A model generated the notes under the pieces. That model was not told where the DNA came from. It saw only the letters and a program-made list of their open reading frames with translations, and did no database searches. Shown in pieces: positions 29,508-39,031 of a stretch of 64,000 nucleotides of DNA. Source of the stretch: Tomitella gaofuii (GTDB lineage Bacteria; Actinomycetota; Actinomycetes; Mycobacteriales; Mycobacteriaceae); assembly GCF_014126825.1 (NCBI RefSeq), contig NZ_CP059900.1:4289845-4353844 (forward strand), written 5' to 3'. Numbering within the stretch: position 1 is the first letter of the stretch; each line of letters starts with the position of its first letter. The position numbers were made by a program, and so were the translations under genes.

Positions 29508-29561
29508 TTCGTATAACCCCTGCGCGCCGACGGGCGGCGCCGGACGGCGAGGAGTGTGCCG

Positions 29562-30494
29562 ATGACCGATCTGCAGATGCGCAAGATGCGCTTCGCCTTC
29601 GACGAGTACGACGTCCCCTTCAACTGGAACCCCGACAACCCGTCGTTCTCCGCGATGGCCAATGCCGTGTCGTTCCTGGCCATCGGGTTCGAGAAGATGA
29701 TCGTCAACATGATCCGCGAGATCATGCCCCGCATCACCGACCCCGCCATCGCGGAGGAGGCCACCGCGTTCGTCCGCCAGGAGGGACAGCACTCGGCCGC
29801 CCACCGCCAGCACGCCGCCGCGCTGGTGCGCCGGTACCCGTCGCTGCAGGAGACCCTCGACGGCGTCATCGGCGCCTTCGACAAGCTCGCGGTGGACACC
29901 TCCGCCGACTACCGCCTCGCCTACACCGCGGACCTGGAGGCCACCTTCACCCCGGTGTTCAAGTTGATGCTCGACAACGAGGCGAGCCTGTTCCGGCCCG
30001 GCGACGACCGCGTCGCGTCTCTGTTCATCTGGCACTTCGTCGAGGAGGTGGAGCACCGCAGCTCCGCGCTGATCATCTTCGACTCGGTGATCGGCAGCGA
30101 CGCCTACCGCATGCGCATGGCGCCGTCGATCTTCAAGCACGTTCTCGACGTCATCCGCATCGCCTGCGAGGGCTTCAACAAGCATGTGCCGCTGGAGGAT
30201 CGGCAGGTGGACGCGATGTGCATGTTCGCCAACCACCGCCGCCGTCAGCGCCTCGCCAAGCTCATCCCGGGCATGGAGTACGTCGACCACGGACCCATGC
30301 CGCGCGCGTTCACGGCGCTGCCGATGCGCGAACAGCTCGTCGCGCTCGTCGGCACCGTGCGCAGCCAGCTGCCCCGGCACAACCCCGAGCACGAGAACCT
30401 GCCCGCCCTGGCCGACGTGTGGTTCCGCCGTTACGACGACGGGTATCACGTCACCCGCTGGTACACGGCCGAAACCACTTCCACCGCTTCCTGA
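29562..30494 (+). CDS. PF10118 predicted metal-dependent hydrolase (ferritin-like)
   Basis: 310-residue helical protein of the 'predicted metal-dependent hydrolase' family. Candidate metal ligands are E43 (GFEKM), E74 and H77 (RQEGQH), H81, H84 and the EEVEHR block (~165-170), a di-iron ferritin-like pattern. No reaction is established for the family, to my knowledge. ATG 29562 has GAGGAG 7 nt upstream; a GTG two codons earlier is possible. 36 nt before the membrane protein gene, so the two form one unit. Confidence 0.8.
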   Translation: MTDLQMRKMRFAFDEYDVPFNWNPDNPSFSAMANAVSFLAIGFEKMIVNMIREIMPRITDPAIAEEATAFVRQEGQHSAAHRQHAAALVRRYPSLQETLDGVIGAFDKLAVDTSADYRLAYTADLEATFTPVFKLMLDNEASLFRPGDDRVASLFIWHFVEEVEHRSSALIIFDSVIGSDAYRMRMAPSIFKHVLDVIRIACEGFNKHVPLEDRQVDAMCMFANHRRRQRLAKLIPGMEYVDHGPMPRAFTALPMREQLVALVGTVRSQLPRHNPEHENLPALADVWFRRYDDGYHVTRWYTAETTSTAS

Positions 30495-30530
30495 CCCCGC
30501 TCACCACCCGTCCGTTACAGGGAGTTCCGC

Positions 30531-31742
30531 ATGACCGACCACTGTTCGCCGGCCTTCGCCGAACTCGCGCACTCGATGGGCTTCTCGTGCGCCGAGACGG
30601 GCGGCGTCGTCTCGTTCCGCAGCCCCTTCGGCCTGGAGAACTGGACGCTGCCGGTGCTGGGCACGCTCATCATCGCCGGCTCGGTGCTGGCGCTGGTGTA
30701 CGCGATCGTCCGGCTGCGCCGCCACGGCGACCCCACCAACCTGGTGCTGTGGATCGGCGCGCTGTTCTTCCTGTTCATCATCGAACCGCCCATCTACTTT
30801 CCGGCTGCCTTCGGCACCGAGGAGTACCTGGGAACGATGTTCGCCCACAACGTGTTCGCAGTCGACTTCCTGTGGGGCCGGCTGCCGCTGTACATCGTGG
30901 CGATCTATCCCCTCATGGCCACGGTGGCGTTCGAGCTGGTGCGGATGCTCGGGGTGTTCCGCCGCTACGGGACGTTCGTCGGCGCTGCCTGCGTGGGCTT
31001 CGTGCACCACGCGTTCTACGAGATCTTCGACCAGCTCGGGCCGCAGCTGCGCTGGTGGGAGTGGTCGGCGGACAACGAGATCGCCAAGCCGTTCCTCGAC
31101 GCGGTGCCCGTGCCGTCCATCGTCGTGTTCGCGGCGCTCTGGCCCATGTCGCTGGCGCTGTGCGTGCAGTTCTTCGTGGGCCGGCACGTCGACGCCGGCA
31201 GGCGATTCGGCGTGCACGGTACTGACGCCGGCAGGCGATTCGGCGGATGGGGGTTGACAGGCCGCACGGTCGGTGTCGGCCTCCTCGCGTCGGTGGGCGT
31301 GCTCATTCTGCCGATGCCCGCGACGATCATGGGGATCGGCGGCAATGGCTGGCGGGCCGCCGGCTACGTGATCGAGCTCGCCGTCATCGCGGTGATCGCG
31401 GTCGTGGTGCTCACCCGGCAGTGGTTGCGGTTGCGCCCCGGCTCCGGCGCAGGCCTGCTCACGGGGGCGGACGCCGCACGGTACGACAACCCGTTCATCC
31501 GCTTGTACGCGATCGTCTACCTCGTGGTGTTCGCGGTGCTGTGGGCGTCGGCGCTGCCGGACTACGCCGACGCCGTCGATGGAGTCACCGCGAACGGCGA
31601 CCCCATCGGCAACATCTGGTACACGCTCGCCTGTTTCGTGGTGGCGATCGCCGTCGTCGCCGCCGCCTGGTCGGTGCGGCAGGCGCGGCCGGTGCTCAGC
31701 GGCGACGGCCCTGCCGAGCACGCACTGACGCCGACGAGCTGA
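30531..31742 (+). CDS. Unrecognised multi-span membrane protein partnered with PF10118
   Basis: 403 residues with about nine hydrophobic segments. No family recognised. The first half has conserved-looking motifs in or near the membrane: LFFLFIIEPPIYFPAAFG, AHNVFAVDFLWGRLPLY, VGFVHHAFYEIFDQLGPQLRWWEW (His-His and acidic residues that might bind metal or haem). A cytoplasmic loop holds an 11-residue repeat (DAGRRFG, twice). CAGGGAGTTCCGC precedes the ATG. It follows the PF10118 gene by 36 nt and is followed by a convergent isomerase gene. Confidence 0.75.
   Translation: MTDHCSPAFAELAHSMGFSCAETGGVVSFRSPFGLENWTLPVLGTLIIAGSVLALVYAIVRLRRHGDPTNLVLWIGALFFLFIIEPPIYFPAAFGTEEYLGTMFAHNVFAVDFLWGRLPLYIVAIYPLMATVAFELVRMLGVFRRYGTFVGAACVGFVHHAFYEIFDQLGPQLRWWEWSADNEIAKPFLDAVPVPSIVVFAALWPMSLALCVQFFVGRHVDAGRRFGVHGTDAGRRFGGWGLTGRTVGVGLLASVGVLILPMPATIMGIGGNGWRAAGYVIELAVIAVIAVVVLTRQWLRLRPGSGAGLLTGADAARYDNPFIRLYAIVYLVVFAVLWASALPDYADAVDGVTANGDPIGNIWYTLACFVVAIAVVAAAWSVRQARPVLSGDGPAEHALTPTS
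31191..31245. repeat. 22-bp direct repeat (period 33) inside the membrane protein gene
   Basis: Identical 22-bp segments at 31191-31212 and 31224-31245 encode DAGRRFG twice in a loop between membrane segments. The 33-bp period keeps the frame, as in a recent in-frame duplication. Confidence 0.85.
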
Positions 31743-31756
31743 CCGGCGGACGCCTA

Positions 31757-32131
31757 CTACTTGGTGACCATGTCCTCCGGACCCCAGTACGCGCGCATGC
31801 TGGTGATCTTCGCGTCGTCGTCGAAGGTCATCACGTCGATCGGGGTGATCTCCACGGTCTGGTCGCCGGCCTCCGTGGTGATGCGGAAGTGGAAGGCCGC
31901 GCTGGCGCCGGCGATGCGGGCCGTGTAGATCTCGCCGGTCTGCTTCATGCCGGCGACGACGCTGTAGAACTCGCGGATCGACTCCTCGGTGTCCCGCACA
32001 CCGCTGCCCACCGGATCCTCCACCGTGGCGCCCGGCGCGAAGAGGCCGACGATCTCGTCGACGGTGCCGGTGGTGACGGCCGTGATGTAGGCCTCGATGG
32101 TCTTGCGGACGGCCTCGGGTGCGGGTGCCAT
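31757..32131 (-). CDS. Ketosteroid delta-isomerase-like protein
   Basis: 124-residue NTF2-fold protein closely resembling steroid delta-5-3-isomerase. Y15, catalytic base D39 in VEDPVGS and D99 in IDVMTFD correspond to Tyr16, Asp40 and Asp103 of the Pseudomonas enzyme. It would move a double bond in 3-keto-steroids inside the cell. No sterol catabolic cluster is visible around it. Ends 15 nt from the convergent membrane protein gene; divergent from the secreted propeller gene. Confidence 0.85.
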   Translation of the reverse strand: MAPAPEAVRKTIEAYITAVTTGTVDEIVGLFAPGATVEDPVGSGVRDTEESIREFYSVVAGMKQTGEIYTARIAGASAAFHFRITTEAGDQTVEITPIDVMTFDDDAKITSMRAYWGPEDMVTK

Positions 32132-32364
32132 GGGTGCTCCTCGACGGTGACGGCGGAATGAGAACTCGTTCCACCGGAGCGTACGCGAGTGACGTCCGCG
32201 CCCCGCCAGCCTCGCTCCCGCCGTGCGGACGTCCGCAGACCAGCAGGCCCGTTATGCAACCGTGACGCTGTGTCCGTCCGGTCTACGTCATTTGGCGGAT
32301 TCCTTCCGGATCGCACAGTTCTAGTCTTCCAAGGAACACCTATTCAACGACGTAAGGATCCGCC

Positions 32365-33273
32365 ATGCGTTCACACCACCGCCTGCGCCGCGCCGCCCAC
32401 CTGGCCGCCGCGGCAGCACTCGCCGTCGGGGTCGCCGCGGGCGGGGCCACCGCCGCGGGAGCAGACCCGCTGCCCACCGAGCCGACGCTCATCGCCACCG
32501 GCTGGGCCGACAGCACGGTCACCACGATGGGCCTCGACGGATCTGGTACCGCAATGCTCGACGCCACCGGAATCGACGGGCCGCAGGATGTGGCGGTCAT
32601 CGGCGACACGGCCTACGTCGCTTCCTTCAGGAACGGCAACGTCGTCGCCGTGCCGCTGGACGGCGCGCCCGCCCATGTGGTGATCTCGGACCTGGCAGGC
32701 CCTGAGGGCATCGCGACCGCAGGCGGGCGCCTCTACGTGGCCGACACTGCTTCCGGGACGATCTTCTCGTCGCTGCCCGATGGAACCGACAGGGAAACCC
32801 TCGCTGCCGATACAGTCGCCCATACCGGCATCGCGGTGCACGACGGCCGGCTCTACGTGGCCAACATCAACGACGGTGAGATCATCTCCATGACCACCGC
32901 CGGCGACGATGTGACGACGGTCGCGAGCGGGCTCGACAGCCCGCGCGACATCGCCTTCGCGGGCGGGCGGCTCTTCGTCACCGACAACACCGAGGTGACC
33001 TCGATGAACCCCGACGGCACCGACCCACAGACGATCGCCACCGGTATCGACCGCGCGACCGGCATCGTCGCGGACGGTGACACCCTGTTCGTCACGGCGG
33101 ATGCGGCCGATCAGATCGTCACTATGCACCTCGACGGCTCCGACCGGCGCGTGATTTCCACCGCCGTCGACCACCCCGTCGGCATCGCCGTGTACACCCC
33201 ACCGAACCCGGCGTGCGGCGGCTCGCTCGCATCGCTGTGCAGCGTGTTCGGCAGCCTGGAGAGCGTCGGCTGA
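32365..33273 (+). CDS. Secreted beta-propeller (NHL/YncE-like) protein
   Basis: 302 residues: signal peptide 1-33 (RRAAHLAAAAALAVG... TAAGA), then about six blades of ~40 residues with the recurring pattern GPQDVAVIGDTAYVASF, GPEGIATAGGRLYVADT, HTGIAVHDGRLYVANI, SPRDIAFAGGRLFVTDN. Two Cys in the tail (CGGSLASLC) may form a disulfide. Lipoprotein box absent. Ligand unknown. TAGTCT at 32322-32327 is a -10 candidate and AAGGA precedes the ATG. Confidence 0.82.
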   Translation: MRSHHRLRRAAHLAAAAALAVGVAAGGATAAGADPLPTEPTLIATGWADSTVTTMGLDGSGTAMLDATGIDGPQDVAVIGDTAYVASFRNGNVVAVPLDGAPAHVVISDLAGPEGIATAGGRLYVADTASGTIFSSLPDGTDRETLAADTVAHTGIAVHDGRLYVANINDGEIISMTTAGDDVTTVASGLDSPRDIAFAGGRLFVTDNTEVTSMNPDGTDPQTIATGIDRATGIVADGDTLFVTADAADQIVTMHLDGSDRRVISTAVDHPVGIAVYTPPNPACGGSLASLCSVFGSLESVG

Positions 33274-33313
33274 GCCGGGCCGACGACCCCGCGCGGGCCA
33301 ACGTCTTCGACCA

Positions 33314-33363
33314 GTGAGCGTGTGCCGACGCCTTCCCACCCGAATGCGTCGGCACGCGCTCAC
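33314..33363. terminator. Strong hairpin between convergent genes
   Basis: 18-bp stem with a single mismatched (G-U capable) pair, arms 33314-33331 and 33346-33363, 14-nt loop, between the propeller stop (33273) and the leuS stop (33386). Can end transcription from both sides. Confidence 0.75.
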
Positions 33364-33385
33364 CCGTCGCCGGGCCTGAGCCCCC

Positions 33386-36343
33386 CTACTTGACCACGTT
33401 GATCATCTTGCCGGGCACCACGATGACTTTCTTGGGGTGCGCGCCACCCAACAGCTCCACGATGCGCTCGTCAGCCAGCGCCGCCGCTTCGATGTCGGCC
33501 TTCGCCATGTCCGCGGGCACGGTGATGCGGCTGCGCACCTTGCCGTTGACCTGGATCGGGTACTCGACCGTGTCCTCCACCAGGTACTTCTCGTCGGCGG
33601 TGGGGAAGGGGCCGTGCGCCAGCGAATCCCCGTGGCCCAGCAGCGACCACATCTCCTCCGCCAGGTGCGGGGCCACCGGGCCGAGCATGAGCACCAATGG
33701 CTCCACGGCGGCCCGCGGCGCGCCCGCCGGGTAGGCCTTGGTCAGGTGGTTGGTGTATTCGATGAGTTTGGCCACCGCGGTATTGTCGTGCAGCGCCGCG
33801 TAGTCCTCACGCACGCCGGCGATCGCCTTGTGCAAGGCCCGCAGCGTCGCCTCGTCGGGCTCGTCGTCCGTCACCGTGACGGAACCGGACTCCTCGTCCA
33901 CCACGAGGCGCCACGCGCGCTGCAGGAACCGCTGCGCGCCCACGACGTCCTTGGTGGCCCAGGCGCGCGACGCGTCGAGCGGCCCCATCGACATTTCGTA
34001 CACCCGCAGGGTGTCGGCGCCGTACTGCTCGCAGATGTCGTCCGGCGCGACGGAATTCTTGAGGCTCTTCCCCATCTTGCCGTACTCACGGTGCACTTTC
34101 TGCTCCGTGCCGTCCGCATGCACCAGATAGAACCCGCCTTCGCGCTCGACCACGTCGTCGGCGGGCACGTAGATGCCGCGGTCGTCGGTGTAGGCGTAGG
34201 CCTGGATGTAGCCCTGGTTGAACAGGCGCCGGTACGGCTCCTTGGACGAGACGTGCCCCAGGTCGAAGAGCACCTTGTGCCAGAACCGCGCGTACAGCAG
34301 GTGCAGTACCGCGTGCTCGAGCCCGCCCACATACAGGTCCACCCCGCCCGGGTCGGCCGCGCCGTGCTCGGCGGGCCGGGGGCCCATCCAGTAGCGCTCG
34401 TTCTCCGGATCGCAGAACGCCTCGGTGTTCGTCGGGTCGATGTACCGCAGCTGGTACCAGGAGCTTCCGGCCCACTGCGGCATGACGTTGGTGTCGCGGC
34501 TGTAGTGCCGGAGCCCGTCGCCCAGGTCCAGCTCCACATTCACCCAGTCGACGGCCTTGGCCAGCGGCGGCGACGGCTCGGAGTCGCGGTCGTCCGGGTC
34601 GAAGCTCACCGGCCGGTAGTCCTCCACCTCCGGAAGCTCCACCGGCAGCATCGATTCCGGCAGGCCGTGCGCCTCGCCGGTATCGTCGTAGACCACCGGG
34701 AACGGCTCACCCCAGTAGCGTTGCCGTGCGAACAGCCAGTCCCGCAGCTTGTACTGGATCGTGCCGGTGCCCACGCCGTGGCCCTCGAGCCACTCGGTGA
34801 CGGTGCGCTTCGCCTCGTCGACGGCCATGCCGTTGATGTCGAGACCCTCGACGTTGGCCGAGTTCACCGCGAAACCGTCACCCGCATAGGCGCTCTCGGT
34901 CACGTCGACAGCAGATTCGCCGGCGGCCGCATCGTCGTTGCCCTCGCCTGCACGCACCACCTCGACGATGGGCAGCCCGAAGGCCGTGGCGAACTCCCAG
35001 TCGCGCTGATCGTGCCCGGGCACCGCCATGATGGCGCCGGTGCCGTAGCCGGTGAGGACGTAGTCGGCGATGAACACCGGCACCTGCGCACCGTTGACCG
35101 GGTTCACCGCGTAGCTGCCGGTGAACACGCCCGTCTTGTCCTTGTTCTCCTGGCGTTCCAGGTCGGACTTCGACGCGATGGCGTCGCGGTACGCCTGCAC
35201 CGCCTCGGCGGGGGAGGCGGCTCCTCCCGTCCACCGCGGGTCCACCGGCTCGCCGTTCGGCCCCTCCGGCCAGAACGCGGTGGTGAGCTGGTCCACCAGT
35301 TCGTGCTCGGGGGCGAGGACAACGTAGGTGGCGCCGAAGAGCGTGTCGGGGCGCGTAGTGAACACCTCGATGGGCAACTCGGCCACGGAGAACTTGACCG
35401 TGGCACCGTGCGAGCGGCCGATCCAGTTGCGCTGCATCGACTTGACCTGCTCGGACCAGTCGAGGAGCTCGAGGTCGTCGACGAGCCGGTCGGAATACGC
35501 GGTGATCCGCATCATCCATTGGCTCAGCTTCTTGCGGAAGACGGGGAAATTGCCGCGGTCGCTGCGCCCGTCCGCGGTGACCTCCTCATTGGCCAGCACC
35601 GTGCCCAGGCCCGGGCACCAGTTGACCAGCGAGTCGGAGCGGTAGACCAGCCGGTGCGCGTCGATGACCTCTGCGCGCTCTGCGGCCGTCAGCGCGGACC
35701 AGTCGCGGCCGTCGTCCAGGGTGCGCTCGCCGGAGGCGAACTCGGCCTCCAGCTCTGCGATCGGCCGCGCCTTCTGCTGCTCGGCGTCGAAGAAGGCGTT
35801 GTAGATCCGCAGGAAGATCCACTGCGTCCACTTGTAGAACTCGACGTCCGTCGTGGCGACGCGCCGGCGCTCGTCGTGGCCGAGGCCCAGGCGGCGAATC
35901 TGCCCCAGGTAACGCTGGATGTTCTGCTCGGTGGTGGTGCGCGGGTGCGTGCCCGTCTGCACCGCGTACTGCTCGGCGGGCAGCCCGAACGCGTCGAAAC
36001 CCATCGTGTGCAGCACATTGCGGCCGGCCATGCGGTGGTAGCGCGCGTACACGTCGGTGGCGATGAAGCCCAGCGGATGGCCCACGTGCAGCCCGGCGCC
36101 CGACGGGTAGGGGAACATGTCGAGGACGAACAGCTTGTCGTCGGGCACCGCGCCGGCCAGGGGCCCGGTGGGGTTCGGCGCGTGGAAGGTGCCCGCCGAC
36201 TCCCAGGACCGCTGCCAGCGCTGCTCGATCTCGCCGGCCTTGTGCGCCGTGTAGCGATGCGGCGGCGCGGCGTCGGGCGCCGACACGGCTCCGGCCGGGG
36301 TCGCGGTGCTGCGGGAGGCGGAATCGGTCACGGGCGTCACCAT
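33386..36343 (-). CDS. leuS: Leucyl-tRNA synthetase
   Basis: 985-residue class I synthetase that charges tRNA-Leu. HIGH motif as HVGH (86-89), KMSKS motif as KMGKS (756-760), editing CP1 domain between (~310-520, with [19 protein letters not shown]), anticodon and C-terminal domains after 790. Length is usual for the bacterial type. The first ~30 residues are disordered. In M. tuberculosis the orthologue is Rv0041, near marR as here. The leader (36350-36400) holds short repeats of CTGCAGGCA but no T-box was recognised. Confidence 0.95.
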   Translation of the reverse strand: MVTPVTDSASRSTATPAGAVSAPDAAPPHRYTAHKAGEIEQRWQRSWESAGTFHAPNPTGPLAGAVPDDKLFVLDMFPYPSGAGLHVGHPLGFIATDVYARYHRMAGRNVLHTMGFDAFGLPAEQYAVQTGTHPRTTTEQNIQRYLGQIRRLGLGHDERRRVATTDVEFYKWTQWIFLRIYNAFFDAEQQKARPIAELEAEFASGERTLDDGRDWSALTAAERAEVIDAHRLVYRSDSLVNWCPGLGTVLANEEVTADGRSDRGNFPVFRKKLSQWMMRITAYSDRLVDDLELLDWSEQVKSMQRNWIGRSHGATVKFSVAELPIEVFTTRPDTLFGATYVVLAPEHELVDQLTTAFWPEGPNGEPVDPRWTGGAASPAEAVQAYRDAIASKSDLERQENKDKTGVFTGSYAVNPVNGAQVPVFIADYVLTGYGTGAIMAVPGHDQRDWEFATAFGLPIVEVVRAGEGNDDAAAGESAVDVTESAYAGDGFAVNSANVEGLDINGMAVDEAKRTVTEWLEGHGVGTGTIQYKLRDWLFARQRYWGEPFPVVYDDTGEAHGLPESMLPVELPEVEDYRPVSFDPDDRDSEPSPPLAKAVDWVNVELDLGDGLRHYSRDTNVMPQWAGSSWYQLRYIDPTNTEAFCDPENERYWMGPRPAEHGAADPGGVDLYVGGLEHAVLHLLYARFWHKVLFDLGHVSSKEPYRRLFNQGYIQAYAYTDDRGIYVPADDVVEREGGFYLVHADGTEQKVHREYGKMGKSLKNSVAPDDICEQYGADTLRVYEMSMGPLDASRAWATKDVVGAQRFLQRAWRLVVDEESGSVTVTDDEPDEATLRALHKAIAGVREDYAALHDNTAVAKLIEYTNHLTKAYPAGAPRAAVEPLVLMLGPVAPHLAEEMWSLLGHGDSLAHGPFPTADEKYLVEDTVEYPIQVNGKVRSRITVPADMAKADIEAAALADERIVELLGGAHPKKVIVVPGKMINVVK

Positions 36344-36471
36344 CTACTCGGGGTTGTCGACACGCTGCAGGCAGTCACTGCAGGCACGCTGCACACGTCA
36401 GGATAGAGGGTGGGCACCGGGCGGTTCGGCAGCGCCCGGCGCACCCCGCGCTCATCGTGCGGGCGGTCGGA

Positions 36472-36477
36472 TATCAT
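36472..36477 (+). promoter_or_regulatory. -10 box of a possible leaderless transcript (SdpI-like gene)
   Basis: TATCAT ends 7 nt before GTG 36485 and overlaps the ATG at 36476. If it is real, translation starts at GTG 36485. Confidence 0.45.
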
Positions 36478-36892
36478 GAATCGCGTGGTGATCGCTGCAA
36501 TCGTGTTCCTCGTCTTGGCCGTCGCGCTCGGCGCCGTCGCCGCCGCGGCCCTCTCCGGCAGCCTTCCGCGCAACCGGTGGTGGGGCCTGCGCACCGACGC
36601 GACCCTGCGGGACGACGCCACCTTCCGTACCGCCAACCGCGTCGCCGCACCCGCACAGTTGGGCGCCGCGGCGGTCCTCGTGCTCGGTGCGTGCGGTGGA
36701 CTGCTGCTCGACGCCGCCGCCGCGCTGTTCGTCGTCATCGCCGCACCCGTGGTTGCGGTGGTGCTCACCGCGGTGGGGGCGGGCATCGCGCAGCGCGTCG
36801 CCGCAGCCATGCCGCCCGCCGACGCCGGCGCGTGCGGGCACTCCTGCGGCGCGTGCTCCCTGCAGGACTCGTGCGCCTCCGCCGTGCACTGA
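36476..36892 (+). CDS. SdpI-like small membrane protein with Cys-rich tail
   Basis: 138 residues: membrane segment ~5-22, the SdpI/YhfL-type block PRNRWWGLRTDATLRDDATFRTANRVA (~26-52), two more hydrophobic segments, then a tail CGHSCGACSLQDSC with four Cys and one His in 14 residues. SdpI proteins in Bacillus give immunity to a toxin, but actinobacterial relatives have no known role. Start may be GTG 36485 (leaderless). The tail is unlike standard SdpI and could bind a metal or iron-sulfur centre. Confidence 0.78.
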   Translation: MNRVVIAAIVFLVLAVALGAVAAAALSGSLPRNRWWGLRTDATLRDDATFRTANRVAAPAQLGAAAVLVLGACGGLLLDAAAALFVVIAAPVVAVVLTAVGAGIAQRVAAAMPPADAGACGHSCGACSLQDSCASAVH

Positions 36893-36938
36893 TGCCGATC
36901 GGCCGCCGCAGAACACACCGTCCCCGCCGGTCCACCGT

Positions 36939-37928
36939 ATGAAGCTGCTCAAACGCCTGAACATCGACGGTTTCGTCGCCGCGATCTTCGGCATGGTCGT
37001 CCTGGCGAGCCTGCTCCCCGCCTCCGGGGCGGGCGCCGAGGTGCTCGATTGGGCCGTGAAGATCGCCATCGGCCTGCTGTTCCTGCTCTACGGCGCGCGG
37101 CTGTCCCCACGCGAGGCACTCGAGGGATTCACGCACTGGCGCCTGCACCTGACCGTGCTCGCTGTCACCTTCGTACTGTTCCCGTTGATGGGGCTCGCGA
37201 TGCGGCCGCTGGCGCCCGGGGTCATCTCCGACGACCTCTACATGGGCCTGCTGTTCCTGTGCCTCGTGCCGTCGACGGTGCAGTCGTCCATCGCGTTCAC
37301 GTCGATCGCCAAGGGCAACGTGGCGGGTTCCATCGTCAGCGCGTCGTTCTCGAACATCCTCGGCGTCTTCCTCACGCCCGCACTGGTGCTGTGGCTGATG
37401 GAGACCACCGGCTCCGGCGGAATCCAGGCCGACGCCATCGTCGAGATCATCCTGCAGCTCCTGGTTCCGTTCATCGCCGGCCAACTGCTGCGGCCCTGGC
37501 TGGTGGGTTTCCTGCAGCGGTACTCGGCCCCCATCAAAATCGTCGACCGCGGCTCGATCCTGCTGGTGGTCTACGCCGCATTCAGCGAGGGGATGAACGC
37601 GCACATCTGGTCGTCCACCTCGGCGGCGCAGATCTTCATCGTCATCGGCCTGTCCTGCGCCATGCTCGCTCTCGTGCTGGGCGTGACCGCCTTCGCGGGA
37701 CGCGCGATGGGCTTCTCCTGGCCGGATCAGATCGTCATCATCTTCTGCGGTTCCAAGAAGTCGCTGGCGAGCGGCCTGCCCATGGCCACCGTGCTGTTCT
37801 CCGGGGGCACGGTGGGCCTGATCGTCCTGCCGCTGATGATCTTCCACCAGATCCAGCTCGTGGTGTGCGCGATGCTGGCGCCCAAGTTCGGCGAGAAGTC
37901 CGACCGTGTGGCCGTGGCCGAGGGATGA
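36939..37928 (+). CDS. Bile acid:sodium symporter family transporter (SBF-like)
   Basis: 329 residues, about ten membrane segments, PF13593-type: FGMVVLASLLPASG, LLYGARLSPREALEGFTHWRLHL, VPSTVQSSIAFTSIAKGNVAGSIVSASFSNILGVFLTP and FCGSKKSLASGLPMATVLF. The two crossing motifs (STVQSSIAFT and GSKKSLASG) are the sodium and substrate region. Substrate unknown. Overlaps or abuts the DUF1648 gene at its 3' end. Confidence 0.85.
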   Translation: MKLLKRLNIDGFVAAIFGMVVLASLLPASGAGAEVLDWAVKIAIGLLFLLYGARLSPREALEGFTHWRLHLTVLAVTFVLFPLMGLAMRPLAPGVISDDLYMGLLFLCLVPSTVQSSIAFTSIAKGNVAGSIVSASFSNILGVFLTPALVLWLMETTGSGGIQADAIVEIILQLLVPFIAGQLLRPWLVGFLQRYSAPIKIVDRGSILLVVYAAFSEGMNAHIWSSTSAAQIFIVIGLSCAMLALVLGVTAFAGRAMGFSWPDQIVIIFCGSKKSLASGLPMATVLFSGGTVGLIVLPLMIFHQIQLVVCAMLAPKFGEKSDRVAVAEG

Positions 37929-38934
37929 GCGGCAGCATGGCGGGAGGTGTCGGGACCGCCGACGGCCCGGCGGGCAGGCGCGTCGACCCGGCCGGCGCCG
38001 CCTTCGGCCTGGCTTCCCGGTGCTCGCCGCCGCGGTCACGGCGGCGCTCACCGCCGTGTGGGCGGACCGGCTGCCCGACCGCATCGCTGATCACTGGTCC
38101 GGTTCGGGCGCCCCCGACGGCTTCTCCAGCCCGTGGTCCAACGCATGGTTCATCGCGGCGCTCATCATCGTGATCGGCGCCGGCGCCGGGGCCGTCGCCG
38201 CGTCGACCCGCGCGCAACTGATGCTCAGGCGCGTCATGCTGGCGGTGGCGTGCCTGGTCACCGGGCTGATCGCCACCGTCGACATCGTGCTCCTCGCAAG
38301 CCAACTCGACCTGGACGACCCGGCGGACGCCCGCCTGAGCACCTGGTCGATAGGGGCGGGGGTCCTCGTCGGCCTCGTCGTAGGGCTCGTCGGCGCGGCA
38401 CTGCTGGGCGACCACCGTCCACGGATTCCGGCGACCGCGCCTCCGCCGCCGGAGCTGCCCCGTGCCGACCCGCTCGTCTTGCCGGTCGCGGACACCGTGG
38501 GCATCGGCGGGCGTGCCGCCGCCGGAATCTACGGTTTCCTCGCCGCCGTCGCGGTGGCGACGTGCGTACTGGTGGGGTCGCCGTGGCCGGTGCCGCTGTT
38601 CATCGCGGGGGCGCTGCTCGTCGCCGTGGTATCACGATTCAACGTGGTTCTCGACGACAAGGGTCTGCGCGTGCTGTGTCTCGGAGTGACGATGATCGGG
38701 TACGGGGCCGACGAGTTCACCGAGTCCCGCGTGCACGATGTGCACCCGTTCGCCGAATTCGGCGGCTGGGGGCTGCGCGTGCGCCCGCGCAGGCGGTACG
38801 GGGTGGTCACCCGGCGCGGGCCCGGATTCACAGTACGCGCCGCGTCCGGCGACAGGATCACCGTGACCACCGATCGCGCAAACGAGTTCGCGGCCGCCGC
38901 CAACGCGCTGGCGGACCGCGCCGCCCGCGGCTGA
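37906..38934 (+). CDS. DUF1648 membrane protein, start uncertain
   Basis: Membrane protein with a PF07853-type opening (WADRLPDRIADHWSGSGAPDGFSSPWSNAWF), several membrane segments and a C-terminal PH-like sheet (~255-330). The start is unclear. GTG 37906 overlaps the previous gene by 23 nt and gives an Arg-rich head; GTG 38020 begins right at the first membrane segment; an ATG at 37925 overlapping the previous stop (ATGA) opens a plausible head but in another frame that would need a one-base shift near 38000. Function unknown. Confidence 0.7.
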   Translation: MWPWPRDERQHGGRCRDRRRPGGQARRPGRRRLRPGFPVLAAAVTAALTAVWADRLPDRIADHWSGSGAPDGFSSPWSNAWFIAALIIVIGAGAGAVAASTRAQLMLRRVMLAVACLVTGLIATVDIVLLASQLDLDDPADARLSTWSIGAGVLVGLVVGLVGAALLGDHRPRIPATAPPPPELPRADPLVLPVADTVGIGGRAAAGIYGFLAAVAVATCVLVGSPWPVPLFIAGALLVAVVSRFNVVLDDKGLRVLCLGVTMIGYGADEFTESRVHDVHPFAEFGGWGLRVRPRRRYGVVTRRGPGFTVRAASGDRITVTTDRANEFAAAANALADRAARG

Positions 38935-39031
38935 TCCGCCCCCCGCGGGCCTGCCCCCGGCCGGCATGGCACCCGCCGGTATCGTTATGCCGTCCGTCAC
39001 ACTGCGGACGAGTCGAACAGCAGGGGGAACG

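Noticed and set aside
12285..32131. Biosynthetic gene cluster suggested by two LLM enzymes, SnoaL proteins, SDR, flavin reductase and KSI
   Set aside because: The genes are spread over 20 kb in unlinked units on both strands, mixed with housekeeping genes, and no scaffold-building enzyme is present.
36344..36420. Possible T-box or attenuator before leuS
   Set aside because: Short repeats of CTGCAGGCA occur, but no specifier loop, T-box sequence or leader peptide rich in Leu codons was found.
36476..37928. Toxin immunity system based on the SdpI-like gene
   Set aside because: No SdpC-like toxin or export genes nearby; the neighbours are transporters and unrelated membrane proteins.
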